The translations under genes and the position numbers were made by a program. From contig JAOTUY010000002.1 in the NCBI GenBank assembly GCA_029863625.1, positions 35,844 to 99,843 of the forward strand: 64,000 nt of DNA. Direction: 5' to 3'. How positions within the stretch are numbered: position 1 is the first letter of the stretch; each line of letters begins with the position of its first letter. Shown in pieces: positions 10,064 to 22,904 of the stretch. The notes beneath the pieces are model-generated. The model did no database searches. It was not told the DNA's origin and was given only the letters and a program-made list of their open reading frames with translations. Source of the DNA: Acidimicrobiia bacterium. Lineage in GTDB: Bacteria; Actinomycetota; Acidimicrobiia; Spongiisociales; UBA4744.

Positions 10064-11445
10064 GATTGTTGATGGCGGCGGCTGAGTGCTCTCCTCTGGC
10101 CAGTACCGGTGGGATGGGAGAGGCCGTGGCCGGACTCGCCAAGGCTGCGGCGGACCACGGCATCGAGGTGACGGTCGCCATCCCTCGTTACCGCCATTTG
10201 CACGACACCGGCGTGGTCGCAGCCGATACACCGGTGCCTGCTTACCGCCATCAATTGGGTGAGGTGGAGGTGCTGCTCATCGATGACGCCGAAGCTTTTG
10301 ATCGTCCCGGTATCTACGGGCCGAAGCCCGGAGACGCTTACGAAGACGAGTGGTTCCGCTGGGCGCGGTTCTCGGCGGCCGTCGCTCAGCTGGCAACAGG
10401 CTTCGACCTCGTTCACCTCCACGACGGCCACGTCGGACCGGTGGCCTTGCTCACTGGCGTGCCGACGGTGCAGACGATTCACAATGCTTCTTATCCACTC
10501 CTCGGGCCGCTGGCCGACGCCGCCGACGAGCTGGGCGTGCCCTGGCAAGACCGGATGCTGGGAGGAGCGCTCGAATGGTACGGTCAGGCCAACTATCTCA
10601 AGGCCGGCATTGTTGGAGCTACCCGGGTAACCACCGTCAGCCCAACCTTTGCCACCCAGATCACCAACGACGCGTCCGTGACCGGCGGATTGAGCGAGGT
10701 CATCAACTGGCTCGACCCGCCGGTGGTCGGCATCGTCAACGGCATCGACACCGAGTCGTGGGATCCGCAACGTGATCCAGTCCTTGCCGCTCCGTTCTCG
10801 GCCAAGAGGCTCAAGGCCCGGGACGAGTCACGCACAGCCTTGTTGCAGAAGGCCGATCTCGACGACGGGTTCCTGGTCGGCAACGTGGGGCGAATGACAG
10901 AGCAGAAGGGCTTGCACCTGATCGACGCCGGCCTCGATCGGCTCACCGAAGATGGGCTCCGTTTGCTACTGATCGGCAACGGAAACCTGGATGTCATGGT
11001 CGATGGTTGGCAAACGCGCCACCCCCGCTCCGTGCGGCATCTCGACTATTCGGAGCAGCTGGCCCGAATGCTGTTTGCCGGGGCCGATGCCTACTTCATG
11101 CCGTCCCAATTCGAGCCGTGCGGGATTGGGCAGCTCTATGCCATGCGGTACGGATGTCCGCCGCTCGTTCATTTCACCGGCGGGCTCACCGACACCGTCC
11201 TTGATCTCGATGAGCAGCCCGATGGAGCGACCGGGTTCGGTTTTCGCAGTTTCCTTCCTGAAGAGGCCGCCAAGACGATTCGCCGCGCCATGCGAGTGCA
11301 CCGCATCGCCAAGAAGGAATGGAAAGAGTTGCAACGTAACGGCATGTCCCGCGACTTTTCGTGGGAGCACGCGGCACTCGATTACCTGCGCATCTATGAA
11401 TCGGCCATCGGAGCATCCGAGCAACGGTCGGAAGCCAAGACCTAG
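10060..11445 (+). CDS. glgA: glycogen/starch synthase (GT5)
   Basis: MRLLMAAAECSPLASTGGMGEAVAGLAKAA..., TVQTIHNASYPLLG, MPSQFEPCGIGQLYAMRYGCPPLVHFTGGLTDTV. Confidence 0.93.
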   Translation: MRLLMAAAECSPLASTGGMGEAVAGLAKAAADHGIEVTVAIPRYRHLHDTGVVAADTPVPAYRHQLGEVEVLLIDDAEAFDRPGIYGPKPGDAYEDEWFRWARFSAAVAQLATGFDLVHLHDGHVGPVALLTGVPTVQTIHNASYPLLGPLADAADELGVPWQDRMLGGALEWYGQANYLKAGIVGATRVTTVSPTFATQITNDASVTGGLSEVINWLDPPVVGIVNGIDTESWDPQRDPVLAAPFSAKRLKARDESRTALLQKADLDDGFLVGNVGRMTEQKGLHLIDAGLDRLTEDGLRLLLIGNGNLDVMVDGWQTRHPRSVRHLDYSEQLARMLFAGADAYFMPSQFEPCGIGQLYAMRYGCPPLVHFTGGLTDTVLDLDEQPDGATGFGFRSFLPEEAAKTIRRAMRVHRIAKKEWKELQRNGMSRDFSWEHAALDYLRIYESAIGASEQRSEAKT

Positions 11446-11618
11446 TGGTCTGTCGCTGAAATGACCGCGCGGAATGGGCGAAGGCCTCTGAGATCGCACG
11501 GCCGTTTCTGCGACCGGCATACCAGCAGCGAATCGAGCCGGTCCTATTTGGGCCTGCCGACCTATCAAGAAAGCCGGGGACACCACCGATAATGGTGGAG
11601 AGCACTGAGAGGAGTCCC

Positions 11619-11786
11619 ATGCTTCGTTTGCTCCGCATTATGCACAACCTGCAGTACGGCGCAAGCCTCGTCGAGTACGGGCTTCTCGTCCTATTGATCG
11701 CTCTCGTCGCGATTTTGGCCGTCTCCTTTGCCGGCGATCAGAATTCGTTGCTCTACAGCGAGATTGCCAGCGCCGTCGACCACTGA
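11619..11786 (+). CDS. Flp family type IVb pilin (orphan)
   Basis: MLRLLRIMHNLQYGASLVEYGLLVLLIALVAILAVSFAG: Flp processing motif GASxVEYxLL plus single TM helix. Confidence 0.82.
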   Translation: MLRLLRIMHNLQYGASLVEYGLLVLLIALVAILAVSFAGDQNSLLYSEIASAVDH

Positions 11787-11873
11787 TCCTGTTCCGCAAC
11801 GCGGGCCAAGCACCCGACTCGGCAACGCCAGACGTTCCTGACTAAGTGACCTTTTTGCCCCCTATACAAAACG

Positions 11874-11912
11874 CCCTTTCGAGTCCAGCATGGTGGGCAG
11901 GCAACGAAAGGG
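11874..11912 (+). promoter_or_regulatory. hairpin covering the SD of the dodecin-like gene
   Basis: Perfect 8-bp inverted repeat CCCTTTCG (11874-11881) / CGAAAGGG (11905-11912); the right arm is the AAAGGGA SD for GTG at 11922. Confidence 0.5.
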
Positions 11913-11921
11913 AGCCCGACC

Positions 11922-12140
11922 GTGTCGGAGAGCGTATACAAGGTCATCGAGCTGGTGGGGACCAGCTCCGAGTCCTGGGAAAAGGCAGCCGCCGCAGCCG
12001 TAGAGGTTGCCGCCAAATCACTTCAGGATCTCCGTATCGCCGAGATCGCCCATCTCGACATGCAGATCGGCGAGCACGGCGAAGTCGTCGCGTACCGAGC
12101 CAAGGTGAAAATCTCCTTCAAGTTCCGCAGCGACGACTGA
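11922..12140 (+). CDS. dodecin-like protein
   Basis: MSESVYKVIELVGTSSESWEKAAAAAVEVAAKSLQDLRIAEIAHLDMQIGEHGEVVAYRAKVKISFKF: dodecin fold pattern. Confidence 0.85.
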   Translation: MSESVYKVIELVGTSSESWEKAAAAAVEVAAKSLQDLRIAEIAHLDMQIGEHGEVVAYRAKVKISFKFRSDD

Positions 12141-12152
12141 GCGACTGACCAC

Positions 12153-13202
12153 TCAGCTCAAGAACCGGAGAAGTGCCTCAAAGACCACCGGCAGGTTGAC
12201 GACCGCAACGCTTTCGGCAGCCTGATGGGCTTGGGCAGTTTCGCCCGGGCCGTAGTTGACCGCGGGGATTCCATGCTGAGCCAAACGCGCCACGTCGGTC
12301 CAGGCCTGTTTTGGTGTGCAGGCCGCCCCCGACATGGCGGCCAGTCGCTCAAAGTAGGAATTGCCTCGCGGAACGGGCCCGGGTGGCGCCCGGTCAACGA
12401 TTTCGATGCCGTCGGCCGCCGCTGCCACCTCTCGTAGGTTGGCCTCCGCCTCGTCGAGCGTCTTATCCGGTGCAAATCGGTAGTTGAGGTTGAGTTCGAA
12501 GCTGGCCGGAATAATGTTGCGGGCGATGCCGCCGGAAGCGGTAGTGACCGAGAAGACTTCCTTGAACTCCAGGCCGTCGATGATGATGCTCTCGGGAAGT
12601 CGGGCGTGCAGTTCCGCCAGCCATGATCCGGCCTTGGTGATGGCGTTCTCTCCCAGCCAGGGACGGGCGCTGTGCGCCGAATACCCTTCGAATCGCACGG
12701 TCGCATTGATGGTGCCGATGCAGCCAACCTGCAGCTCGAGGTCCGTCGGTTCGAGAACAACCGCGAACTCGGCTTCCGCCAGCCAGGGGGCCCGTTGCAG
12801 CACCGGTTCTAGCCCGTTGTCGTCGACCGGGCCCTCCTCCTTGTCATAGAACAACCCGACGACGTCATAGGGACCCAACCGGACGGACGGATCCTCTAAT
12901 AGGTGCACCATGACCGCCAATCCGGACTTCATGTCGGAGGCGCCCAGACCGATGACCCTGCCCTCTTCGATCGTCGCCGGTCCGTTCCCCTGAGCGGGGA
13001 CCGTGTCGATGTGTCCAACGAGAAGAACGAGCGGCCGCTGCGACCGCTTGCCGACGATGAGGCTGTTACCTATGCGCTCAACACCATCCATACCCCAGGT
13101 CGACATAAGACGCTCCGCCAGGGAGGTACACAACCTGCCCTCATCTCCAATCTCCGAAGGGACATCGATGAGATCAACCAGAGTAGAGATGAGGTCGCTC
13201 AT
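12153..13202 (-). CDS. dapE: succinyl-diaminopimelate desuccinylase
   Basis: M20 peptidase motifs VLLVGHIDTVPAQGN, GLGASDMKSGLAVMVHLL; next to dapD and dapC. Confidence 0.93.
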   Translation of the reverse strand: MSDLISTLVDLIDVPSEIGDEGRLCTSLAERLMSTWGMDGVERIGNSLIVGKRSQRPLVLLVGHIDTVPAQGNGPATIEEGRVIGLGASDMKSGLAVMVHLLEDPSVRLGPYDVVGLFYDKEEGPVDDNGLEPVLQRAPWLAEAEFAVVLEPTDLELQVGCIGTINATVRFEGYSAHSARPWLGENAITKAGSWLAELHARLPESIIIDGLEFKEVFSVTTASGGIARNIIPASFELNLNYRFAPDKTLDEAEANLREVAAAADGIEIVDRAPPGPVPRGNSYFERLAAMSGAACTPKQAWTDVARLAQHGIPAVNYGPGETAQAHQAAESVAVVNLPVVFEALLRFLS

Positions 13203-14005
13203 ACGGTCACCTCGAACGTGCGAAGCGCTTCGTTCAACGACGTACGATCGTCCGTCGAGTCGGAGCGCCGACCGATGATGTAGGCGCACTGCAGTTGAAC
13301 GGTTCCGGCCGCGAACGATCGCGGGCGGGTACCGGGAACGACCACCGATCGGGCGGGAACCCGACCCCGGTAGTCCACCGGCTCGGACCCGGTGACATCG
13401 ATGATCGGCGTGGTAGCGGTGATCGTAGTGTTGGCGCCCAGAACTGCTCCCTCTTCGACAATAGCCCCCTCAGTGACGATGCTGCGGCTCCCGATGAAGG
13501 CGCCGTCCTCGATGATAACCGGCCGGGCGTTGGGTGGTTCGAGCACACCACCGATGCCCACCCCACCCGACAGATGCACGTTGCGGCCTACCTGGGCGCA
13601 GGACCCGACGGTTGCCCATGTGTCGACCATCGTGCCGGCTCCGACGTAGGCGCCGATGTTGATGTAGCCGGGCATGACGACAACTCCCGGTTCGCAGTAG
13701 GCCCCGTACCGAACGGTGCCAGGAGGTACGACGCGAATGCCCGACTCTGCCAGCCCGGACTTGGTCGGGATCTTGTCGTGGTATTCAAATTCGCCGGCCG
13801 TCATAGTGTGCAGTCTTGTGATCCGGAAATAGAGAATGATGGCCTCTTTGACCCACCCATTGACTGCCCATGCACCGTCCCGCTTCTCGGCAACCCTGAT
13901 GTGCCCTCCGTCCAGGAGTGCCATAGTTCGCTCGACCGCACCCGTCGCCTCTCCAAGCAGGTTGAGGTCGGCGTAGGCGGCCTCGATCAGGGCTCGGTCA
14001 GACAC
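13199..14005 (-). CDS. dapD: 2,3,4,5-tetrahydropyridine-2,6-dicarboxylate N-succinyltransferase
   Basis: Left-handed beta-helix repeats, VPPGTVRYGAYCEPGVVVMPGYINIGAYVGAGTMVDTWATVGSCAQVGRNVHLSGGVGIGGVLEP. Confidence 0.95.
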   Translation of the reverse strand: MSDRALIEAAYADLNLLGEATGAVERTMALLDGGHIRVAEKRDGAWAVNGWVKEAIILYFRITRLHTMTAGEFEYHDKIPTKSGLAESGIRVVPPGTVRYGAYCEPGVVVMPGYINIGAYVGAGTMVDTWATVGSCAQVGRNVHLSGGVGIGGVLEPPNARPVIIEDGAFIGSRSIVTEGAIVEEGAVLGANTTITATTPIIDVTGSEPVDYRGRVPARSVVVPGTRPRSFAAGTVQLQCAYIIGRRSDSTDDRTSLNEALRTFEVTV

Positions 14006-15132
14006 GCTTTCAGAACCTCCGTGGCTTGCTGAGTCTCGTCGAGGGTTGGGATGAGAGCGAGCCGGAGAAAGCCCTCACCACCCGACCCGAAAGCTCTTCC
14101 CGGCGAGACGACGATCCCCCGGGTCAAGAGACGCTCGGCAACCGCGACATCGTCGCCGACCCGGGCCCAGATGTATATGCCGGCCCTCGAGGCGACCACT
14201 TCGTGGCCTGTGTCCTCGAACGCCGTACGAAGGATGGCCCGCTTGGCGGCAAAGATGGCCCGCCGCTCAGCGGTGTGATCGTCGTCGTTCCAGGCGGTGA
14301 TGGCCGCTTTCTGAACGAACTCGGGTGACGCGGTACCGGTGGATGTCCTCAAAGCCTTGAGGATCGCTATACCTTCTGCATCACCCACAATCACAGCAGT
14401 CCGGTAGCCGGTCATCCCGGACCGTTTGGAGAGACTGAGGTAGGCGAGCGCCCCTTTGGTCCCGGCTCCGGCCAGCTGCAGGATCGAGGGCGGTGGCTCC
14501 CCTTCATAGATGTCGACGTAGCACTCATCGGAGCAAACCCAGGCGCCGGCTCGCCTGGCACGGACGTAGAGGTCCTCGAGATCTTCCCGGCCGATGATCG
14601 CTCCGGTCGGATTGTGGGGATAGTTGATCCAGATAAGAGCAGTCCGGTCCCACACCGCATCAGGAACCTGGGTCGGCCGGAGGATGAAATCTCCCTCGAG
14701 GGTTACCGGGAAACCCACCGCGCCTGCCAGAAGGGCGCCTCGCTCATAGATCGGATAGCCGGGGGTCGCCCACACGACCGCCGAGCCGGCCGTCCGGTCC
14801 ACGAAGGCAAGCGGGGTGGAGAAGATCGCTTCTTTGGACCCGGCAGTGGGAAGCACCTGCGTATCAGGGTCAACCTCGACGCCAAACCGGCGGCGGACGT
14901 ACGAAGCAATGGAGCTGCGGAGTTCAGGTAATCCGGATGTCGTTGGATACTGGGAAACGGCCGGAATGGAACGACGGAGCTCTTCCGGTACAAAGGCGGG
15001 AGTCGGTTCGCGCGGGTCGCCGATCGAGAAGTCAAGAAGCGGTTCGCCGGCGGCTCGCATTGCGCGGGCGCGTTCCTGGAGGGCCGCAATGGGGTATGCC
15101 CCCAGCTGGGTGAGTACCGGGTTAGTCCGCAT
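13987..15132 (-). CDS. dapC: succinyldiaminopimelate transaminase
   Basis: PLP class I aminotransferase; INYPHNPTGAIIGREDLEDLY, YLSLSKRSGMTGYRTAVIVGD; cluster with dapD/dapE. Confidence 0.9.
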   Translation of the reverse strand: MRTNPVLTQLGAYPIAALQERARAMRAAGEPLLDFSIGDPREPTPAFVPEELRRSIPAVSQYPTTSGLPELRSSIASYVRRRFGVEVDPDTQVLPTAGSKEAIFSTPLAFVDRTAGSAVVWATPGYPIYERGALLAGAVGFPVTLEGDFILRPTQVPDAVWDRTALIWINYPHNPTGAIIGREDLEDLYVRARRAGAWVCSDECYVDIYEGEPPPSILQLAGAGTKGALAYLSLSKRSGMTGYRTAVIVGDAEGIAILKALRTSTGTASPEFVQKAAITAWNDDDHTAERRAIFAAKRAILRTAFEDTGHEVVASRAGIYIWARVGDDVAVAERLLTRGIVVSPGRAFGSGGEGFLRLALIPTLDETQQATEVLKACLTEP

Positions 15133-15189
15133 GAGCGCAACGGTAGTACGCCCGGGGCTGCCGGGCAGCGTCCCCCTACAATCTGTGCT

Positions 15190-15585
15190 GTGAGTCCTCG
15201 CACCGTCTATGTTGGTCTGGGTCTAGCCCTCGTGGTCGTAGTTGGGCTTGGAATCGCGTTCGGGTCGCCGGACCGGCCCGGCGCAGGACGGCCCCCCCAG
15301 GTCGACGGCGTCAGCCCGGAGCCCGGTGAGACCGTTGTCCGCCAGACACGCATCGAAGTCGACCTGGTCAGCGGGTATGCCATGGACCTCTTTGTCGACG
15401 GTTTCCTGATCCCGGACGAAGAGTTGTTCTTCGTCGAAGGAACCGGGCTCTACTCATGGCAGCCCGGGGCCGACGGGGTGATCACTGAACTGTCACCGGG
15501 CCAACACGAGGTTCTGATCCGTTGGCGAACCCTAAGCGGACTCCCCGATGCCGGTGAGTATTCCTGGACGTTCCGCGTCTATTAA
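15190..15585 (+). CDS. secreted or membrane-anchored hypothetical protein
   Basis: N-terminal hydrophobic helix VGLGLALVVVVGLGIAFGS followed by a beta-rich domain; TACAAT -10 seven nt upstream of GTG. Confidence 0.6.
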   Translation: MSPRTVYVGLGLALVVVVGLGIAFGSPDRPGAGRPPQVDGVSPEPGETVVRQTRIEVDLVSGYAMDLFVDGFLIPDEELFFVEGTGLYSWQPGADGVITELSPGQHEVLIRWRTLSGLPDAGEYSWTFRVY

Positions 15586-15587
15586 CA

Positions 15588-15640
15588 CCGTTCTTGCGTG
15601 AGTTTGCGGCGCGTGGGGCACGTTTCTCACGCAAGAACGG
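15588..15640. terminator. long perfect hairpin between convergent genes (bidirectional terminator candidate)
   Basis: 15-bp perfect inverted repeat CCGTTCTTGCGTGAG / CTCACGCAAGAACGG with 23-nt loop. Confidence 0.75.
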
Positions 15641-15642
15641 GC

Positions 15643-19139
<3,497 letters not shown>

Positions 19140-19143
<4 letters not shown>

Positions 19144-20204
19144 TGGAGGGCTCTCACGATTGTGCCGCCGCCCAACACCTCGTCTCCGCGGTAAATCACG
19201 CCTGCCTGGCCGGGAGCAACAGAGGGCTGGCGGTCCTCGAACCACACGATGCAGGCTGGACCGTCGGGTTCGAGCACTGCCGGCACTGGTGGGGAGTTGT
19301 AGCGGATCTTGACCTCCACCCGTCCGGGTGAGGGCGGTTGGTTCCGCACCCAGGAAACACTTTCGAGACGTGCGCCGGACGCCAGTAAATCCTCGTGCCT
19401 GCCGAGCACCACAGTGGCCGATCCCGAATCGATCGAAGTGACGTAGCGGGCCTCGCCGACAGAAACACCAAGACCCTTTCTCTGGCCGACCGTGAACCCC
19501 GACACCCCGTCGTGGTCGCCGAGGTAGGTACCGTCGTGATCGACTATCGGGCCGGTCGCTCTGGCCTTCTCTGTTTGCGAATCGAGGAAGGATCGATAGT
19601 CACCGACCCCGACAAAGCAGATGTCCTGGCTCTCCTTCTTGGTCGCGGTTCGTAATCCGCACCGGGCCGCCACCGAACGTGTCTCCGTTTTCGTCATGGC
19701 ACCGATCGGAAACCGGACCCTGGCGAGTTCCGATTGCCCCAACATGTAGAGAACGTAAGACTGGTCCTTGCCGGGGTCGACACCCCGCAACAGTTTCCAT
19801 CCGGCCGGATCCTCGCGGACCTGGGCATAGTGGCCCGTCACCAGCAGGTCGCATCCGAGAGCGCCAGCCTGGTCGAGCAGTCGACTGAACTTGACGGTCC
19901 GGTTGCATTCGACGCACGGGTTGGGGGTCTGGCCAGACATATACGACTCAACGAACGGGTCGACGACCCCGGACCGGAAGTCATCGGTGTAGTCGAACAC
20001 GTAGTACGGGATGTCGAGTTGGGCGGCTACTCGTCGCGCGTCCTCGGCGTCACTCACGGTGCAACAACCGGCCGAGGGTGCTTCACCGTTCGGTCCCTGC
20101 CACAGCTTCAACGTGGCTCCGATCACCTCGTGCCCGGCTTCGACCATGAGGGCCGCCGCCACCGAGGAGTCCACTCCCCCACTCATCGCGACCAGCGTCT
20201 TCAT
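19140..20204 (-). CDS. mnmA: tRNA-specific 2-thiouridylase
   Basis: MKTLVAMSGGVDSSVAAALMVEAGHEVIGATLKLW; NPCVECNRTVKF; KESQDICFVG. Confidence 0.96.
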
Positions 20205-21343
20205 CGAAACCCCTCGAGCGCCTTCACGACCAGTGCCGCGGCGCTTGCTCCGTCCTCTACCTCGGTCGGCCACCCGAACGAGAACCGCAGGCACTGGCGG
20301 GCATGATCAGGAGGCATACCCATTGCCGTCAGAACATGCGACACGGTGGCGGCGCCGCTTTGACAGGCCGAAGCGGCTGAGGCGGCAATGCCGACCTGGT
20401 CGAACTTGACCAGCGCCGTTTCGTTACGGACGTCGGGAATGCGGACGTGGGTGTGCTGCACGAGGCGCGCATCGCGGGGAGCGTTGATTTGAATATCCGC
20501 AAAGGTCTCTTTGATCCGTGCCTCGAAATCCTCTCTCGCGTTTGCCACCGTCTCTCGAAAACGCACCCGGTCGGCGACGGTGGCTTCCATCGCCGTAGCC
20601 ATCCCAACCGCCCCCATCACGTTGTGCGTGCCGGAGCGGCGCCCGAGTTCCTGGCCGCCGCCATGGAGCACCGGCTCGAGCCGCACCCCATCCCGAACGT
20701 AGAGCAAACCAACGCCTCTGGGGCCGCCAAACTTGTGTGCGGCTAAAGACAACATGTCCACCCGAAGCAGATCGACCGTGACCTCTTCCGAGATAAAGGC
20801 CTGCACGGCGTCGGTGTGGACGGCGACCGCGGGGTTGGCGGCGCGAGCGGCATCGGCCAGCTTGGCGATCGGTTCGATAACCCCTGTTTCGTTGTTGGCG
20901 GTCATAACCGAGACCACCGCAGTTCGACCATCGACGGCCGCGCTGATCGCGTCCGGATCGACCAGGCCCCATTGATCGACCCCGACGATGGTTACCGGAC
21001 ATCCGAGCCGCTCGACGAACCGAGCGCTCTCGAGGATCGCCTCATGCTCGACGGCCGAGGCGACCACGCCGCCGCGTCCGTCGCCCGCCAGGGCTGCTCC
21101 GGCTACCGCCAGATTGTCGGCTTCGGTTCCACCGCTGGTGAAGACGATTTCGTGCGGCCTGGCACCGAGCAGCTCTGCAGCCCGTTCCCGTGCCTCCTCC
21201 AGAGCATTCTTGGCGCGCCGGGCCGTACCGTGGGAGCCCGACGAGTTTCCAAACGAGTTCCAGGCGAACGGTTCCATCACCTCCCAGACTCCGGGACGCA
21301 TGGGGGTGGTAGCAGCGTGATCGAGGTACAACATTGGGGACAC
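20201..21343 (-). CDS. cysteine desulfurase
   Basis: LYLDHAATTPMRPGVWEVM, DMLSLAAHKFGGPRGVGLLYVRDG (PLP Lys), ACQSG near the C-terminus; upstream of mnmA. Confidence 0.93.
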   Translation of the reverse strand: MSPMLYLDHAATTPMRPGVWEVMEPFAWNSFGNSSGSHGTARRAKNALEEARERAAELLGARPHEIVFTSGGTEADNLAVAGAALAGDGRGGVVASAVEHEAILESARFVERLGCPVTIVGVDQWGLVDPDAISAAVDGRTAVVSVMTANNETGVIEPIAKLADAARAANPAVAVHTDAVQAFISEEVTVDLLRVDMLSLAAHKFGGPRGVGLLYVRDGVRLEPVLHGGGQELGRRSGTHNVMGAVGMATAMEATVADRVRFRETVANAREDFEARIKETFADIQINAPRDARLVQHTHVRIPDVRNETALVKFDQVGIAASAASACQSGAATVSHVLTAMGMPPDHARQCLRFSFGWPTEVEDGASAAALVVKALEGFR

Positions 21344-21443
21344 ATTGTGTCACGCGCGAAGAGCTACGAGCCGCGAGCCAGGAGCGACCGGCGGCGAGCT
21401 ACTAGCTACGAGCTATGAGGTCGCTCCCGGTATCCTCATGTGC

Positions 21444-21881
21444 GTGCCGGCAGTCGAAGTCTCCGTCGTGATCCAGACGCCCCTCGAACAGGTTTGGGCG
21501 GCCGCGGCCAATCTCGAATCACACGTCGAGTGGATGGCCGACGCCGAGTCGATCACCTTCCTCACCGCCAGGCGCCGGGGGCCGGGAACCCGCATGGAGG
21601 TTGGTACCCGGGTGGGGCCCTTTCGAACGACCGACATCATGCAGGTAACGGAGTGGGTCGACCGCCAACGCATCGGCGTCCGCCACACGGGTCTGGTGAC
21701 CGGTGAGGGCGCATTTGAGATCGAGTCGATCGATCCCGGCACGACCAGATTCACCTGGCGGGAACAGTTGACGTTCCCCTGGTATTTGGGCGGGCCGTTG
21801 ACTGCCAGGGCTGCCTCACCGGTCCTCGCGGCCATCTGGAAACGCAACCTGAAGCGACTGAAACGGCTCCTCGAACGCTGA
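21444..21881 (+). CDS. SRPBCC family (polyketide cyclase/START-like) protein
   Basis: VPAVEVSVVIQTPLEQVWAAAANLESHVEWMADAESITFL; GTG start 7 nt after a TATCCT -10. Confidence 0.8.
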   Translation: MPAVEVSVVIQTPLEQVWAAAANLESHVEWMADAESITFLTARRRGPGTRMEVGTRVGPFRTTDIMQVTEWVDRQRIGVRHTGLVTGEGAFEIESIDPGTTRFTWREQLTFPWYLGGPLTARAASPVLAAIWKRNLKRLKRLLER

Positions 21882-21886
21882 CGCGG

Positions 21887-22501
21887 CTACCTGCCGGGCG
21901 GTTCCGGAGGCAGTCCAAACATCAGCGTTTCGGGTTCTTCCCAACGGCGGGGTTCCCGAACCCGCTCCGCCCTTCCGATCGGTGACCGGAACGGGACTGG
22001 GGTGATGGGCCGGAACGGGCCCAAAAAGCACAGGGCGATCCCGGCCAGAATGAAAACCGCACCGACGAGCTTCACGACTTCAGCGATCCCGGCTGCGCCG
22101 TTCATGTTGCCAAGGGCTGCCGGGCCCAGCAGGTAGGCCCAGTCGTGTGATCCTCCGATGAGCGGTAGCCGTTGGAAAGGTGCGTCGGCGATATAGACGC
22201 TCACGTCGGCGGCGCTGGCTCCAGCCCACGCGAGACACAACCCTGCGCCCATAAGATCACGACGTCGCAGCCCGAAGTACGCCGCCAGTCCGAGAGGGAC
22301 CGCCACCTGGAAGACACTCCCCATAAGGGCAGCAATAACGTCCGAGAGAGCATAGGTGAGCATGTGGCCCAATTCGTGAAAACCGAGATCGACTCCGCCC
22401 AGCAAGGGAACCCGTCGCTGTTGCACGAATGGGAAGTACCCGATCACCGCGCAGCCGAGTACACCGGCCACGTATCTCCAGGTGGTTTTCCACGATTCCA
22501 C
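21887..22501 (-). CDS. integral membrane protein with HELGH zinc-metalloprotease-like motif
   Basis: LGGVDLGFHELGHMLTYALSDVIAALMGSVFQV and multiple TM helices; upstream part of the ORF is not protein-like, so the start is uncertain. Confidence 0.65.
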   Translation of the reverse strand: MESWKTTWRYVAGVLGCAVIGYFPFVQQRRVPLLGGVDLGFHELGHMLTYALSDVIAALMGSVFQVAVPLGLAAYFGLRRRDLMGAGLCLAWAGASAADVSVYIADAPFQRLPLIGGSHDWAYLLGPAALGNMNGAAGIAEVVKLVGAVFILAGIALCFLGPFRPITPVPFRSPIGRAERVREPRRWEEPETLMFGLPPEPPGR

Positions 22502-22904
22502 ACCAAATCCATCGGCTCTTTCGTCGGGAATCTGAACGGCGCTAATCCGACAGAGTCGCCAAGCATGGAAAGACAAATGATCATCGCGGCCCGGTCCGCG
22601 GGCCACCGGACTCGGCCAACGGTGGCCACGCGTACGCCGTAGGCGCCAACCTGCTTGAGGTGAGGTCACCTGTCGCCGACCTTCGCCGCTTGATACTCCG
22701 ATCGGCGGGCTGCGTCGGACGGATGAGCAAGTCGAAGTTCGTGACGATCACGGGCTTGAATCGCCGCAGGGCGAACCGCCGAAGAAGACCCAGGAGTGCG
22801 CCGCCGTTTGGCTTCCGAGGGAACCGTGAACCCGCCGGGTACCGGGGTTTTCGAACCGGGCGGCCACTACCTGGATCACGATTGCTGGGTGCTGCGTCGC
22901 AGTA

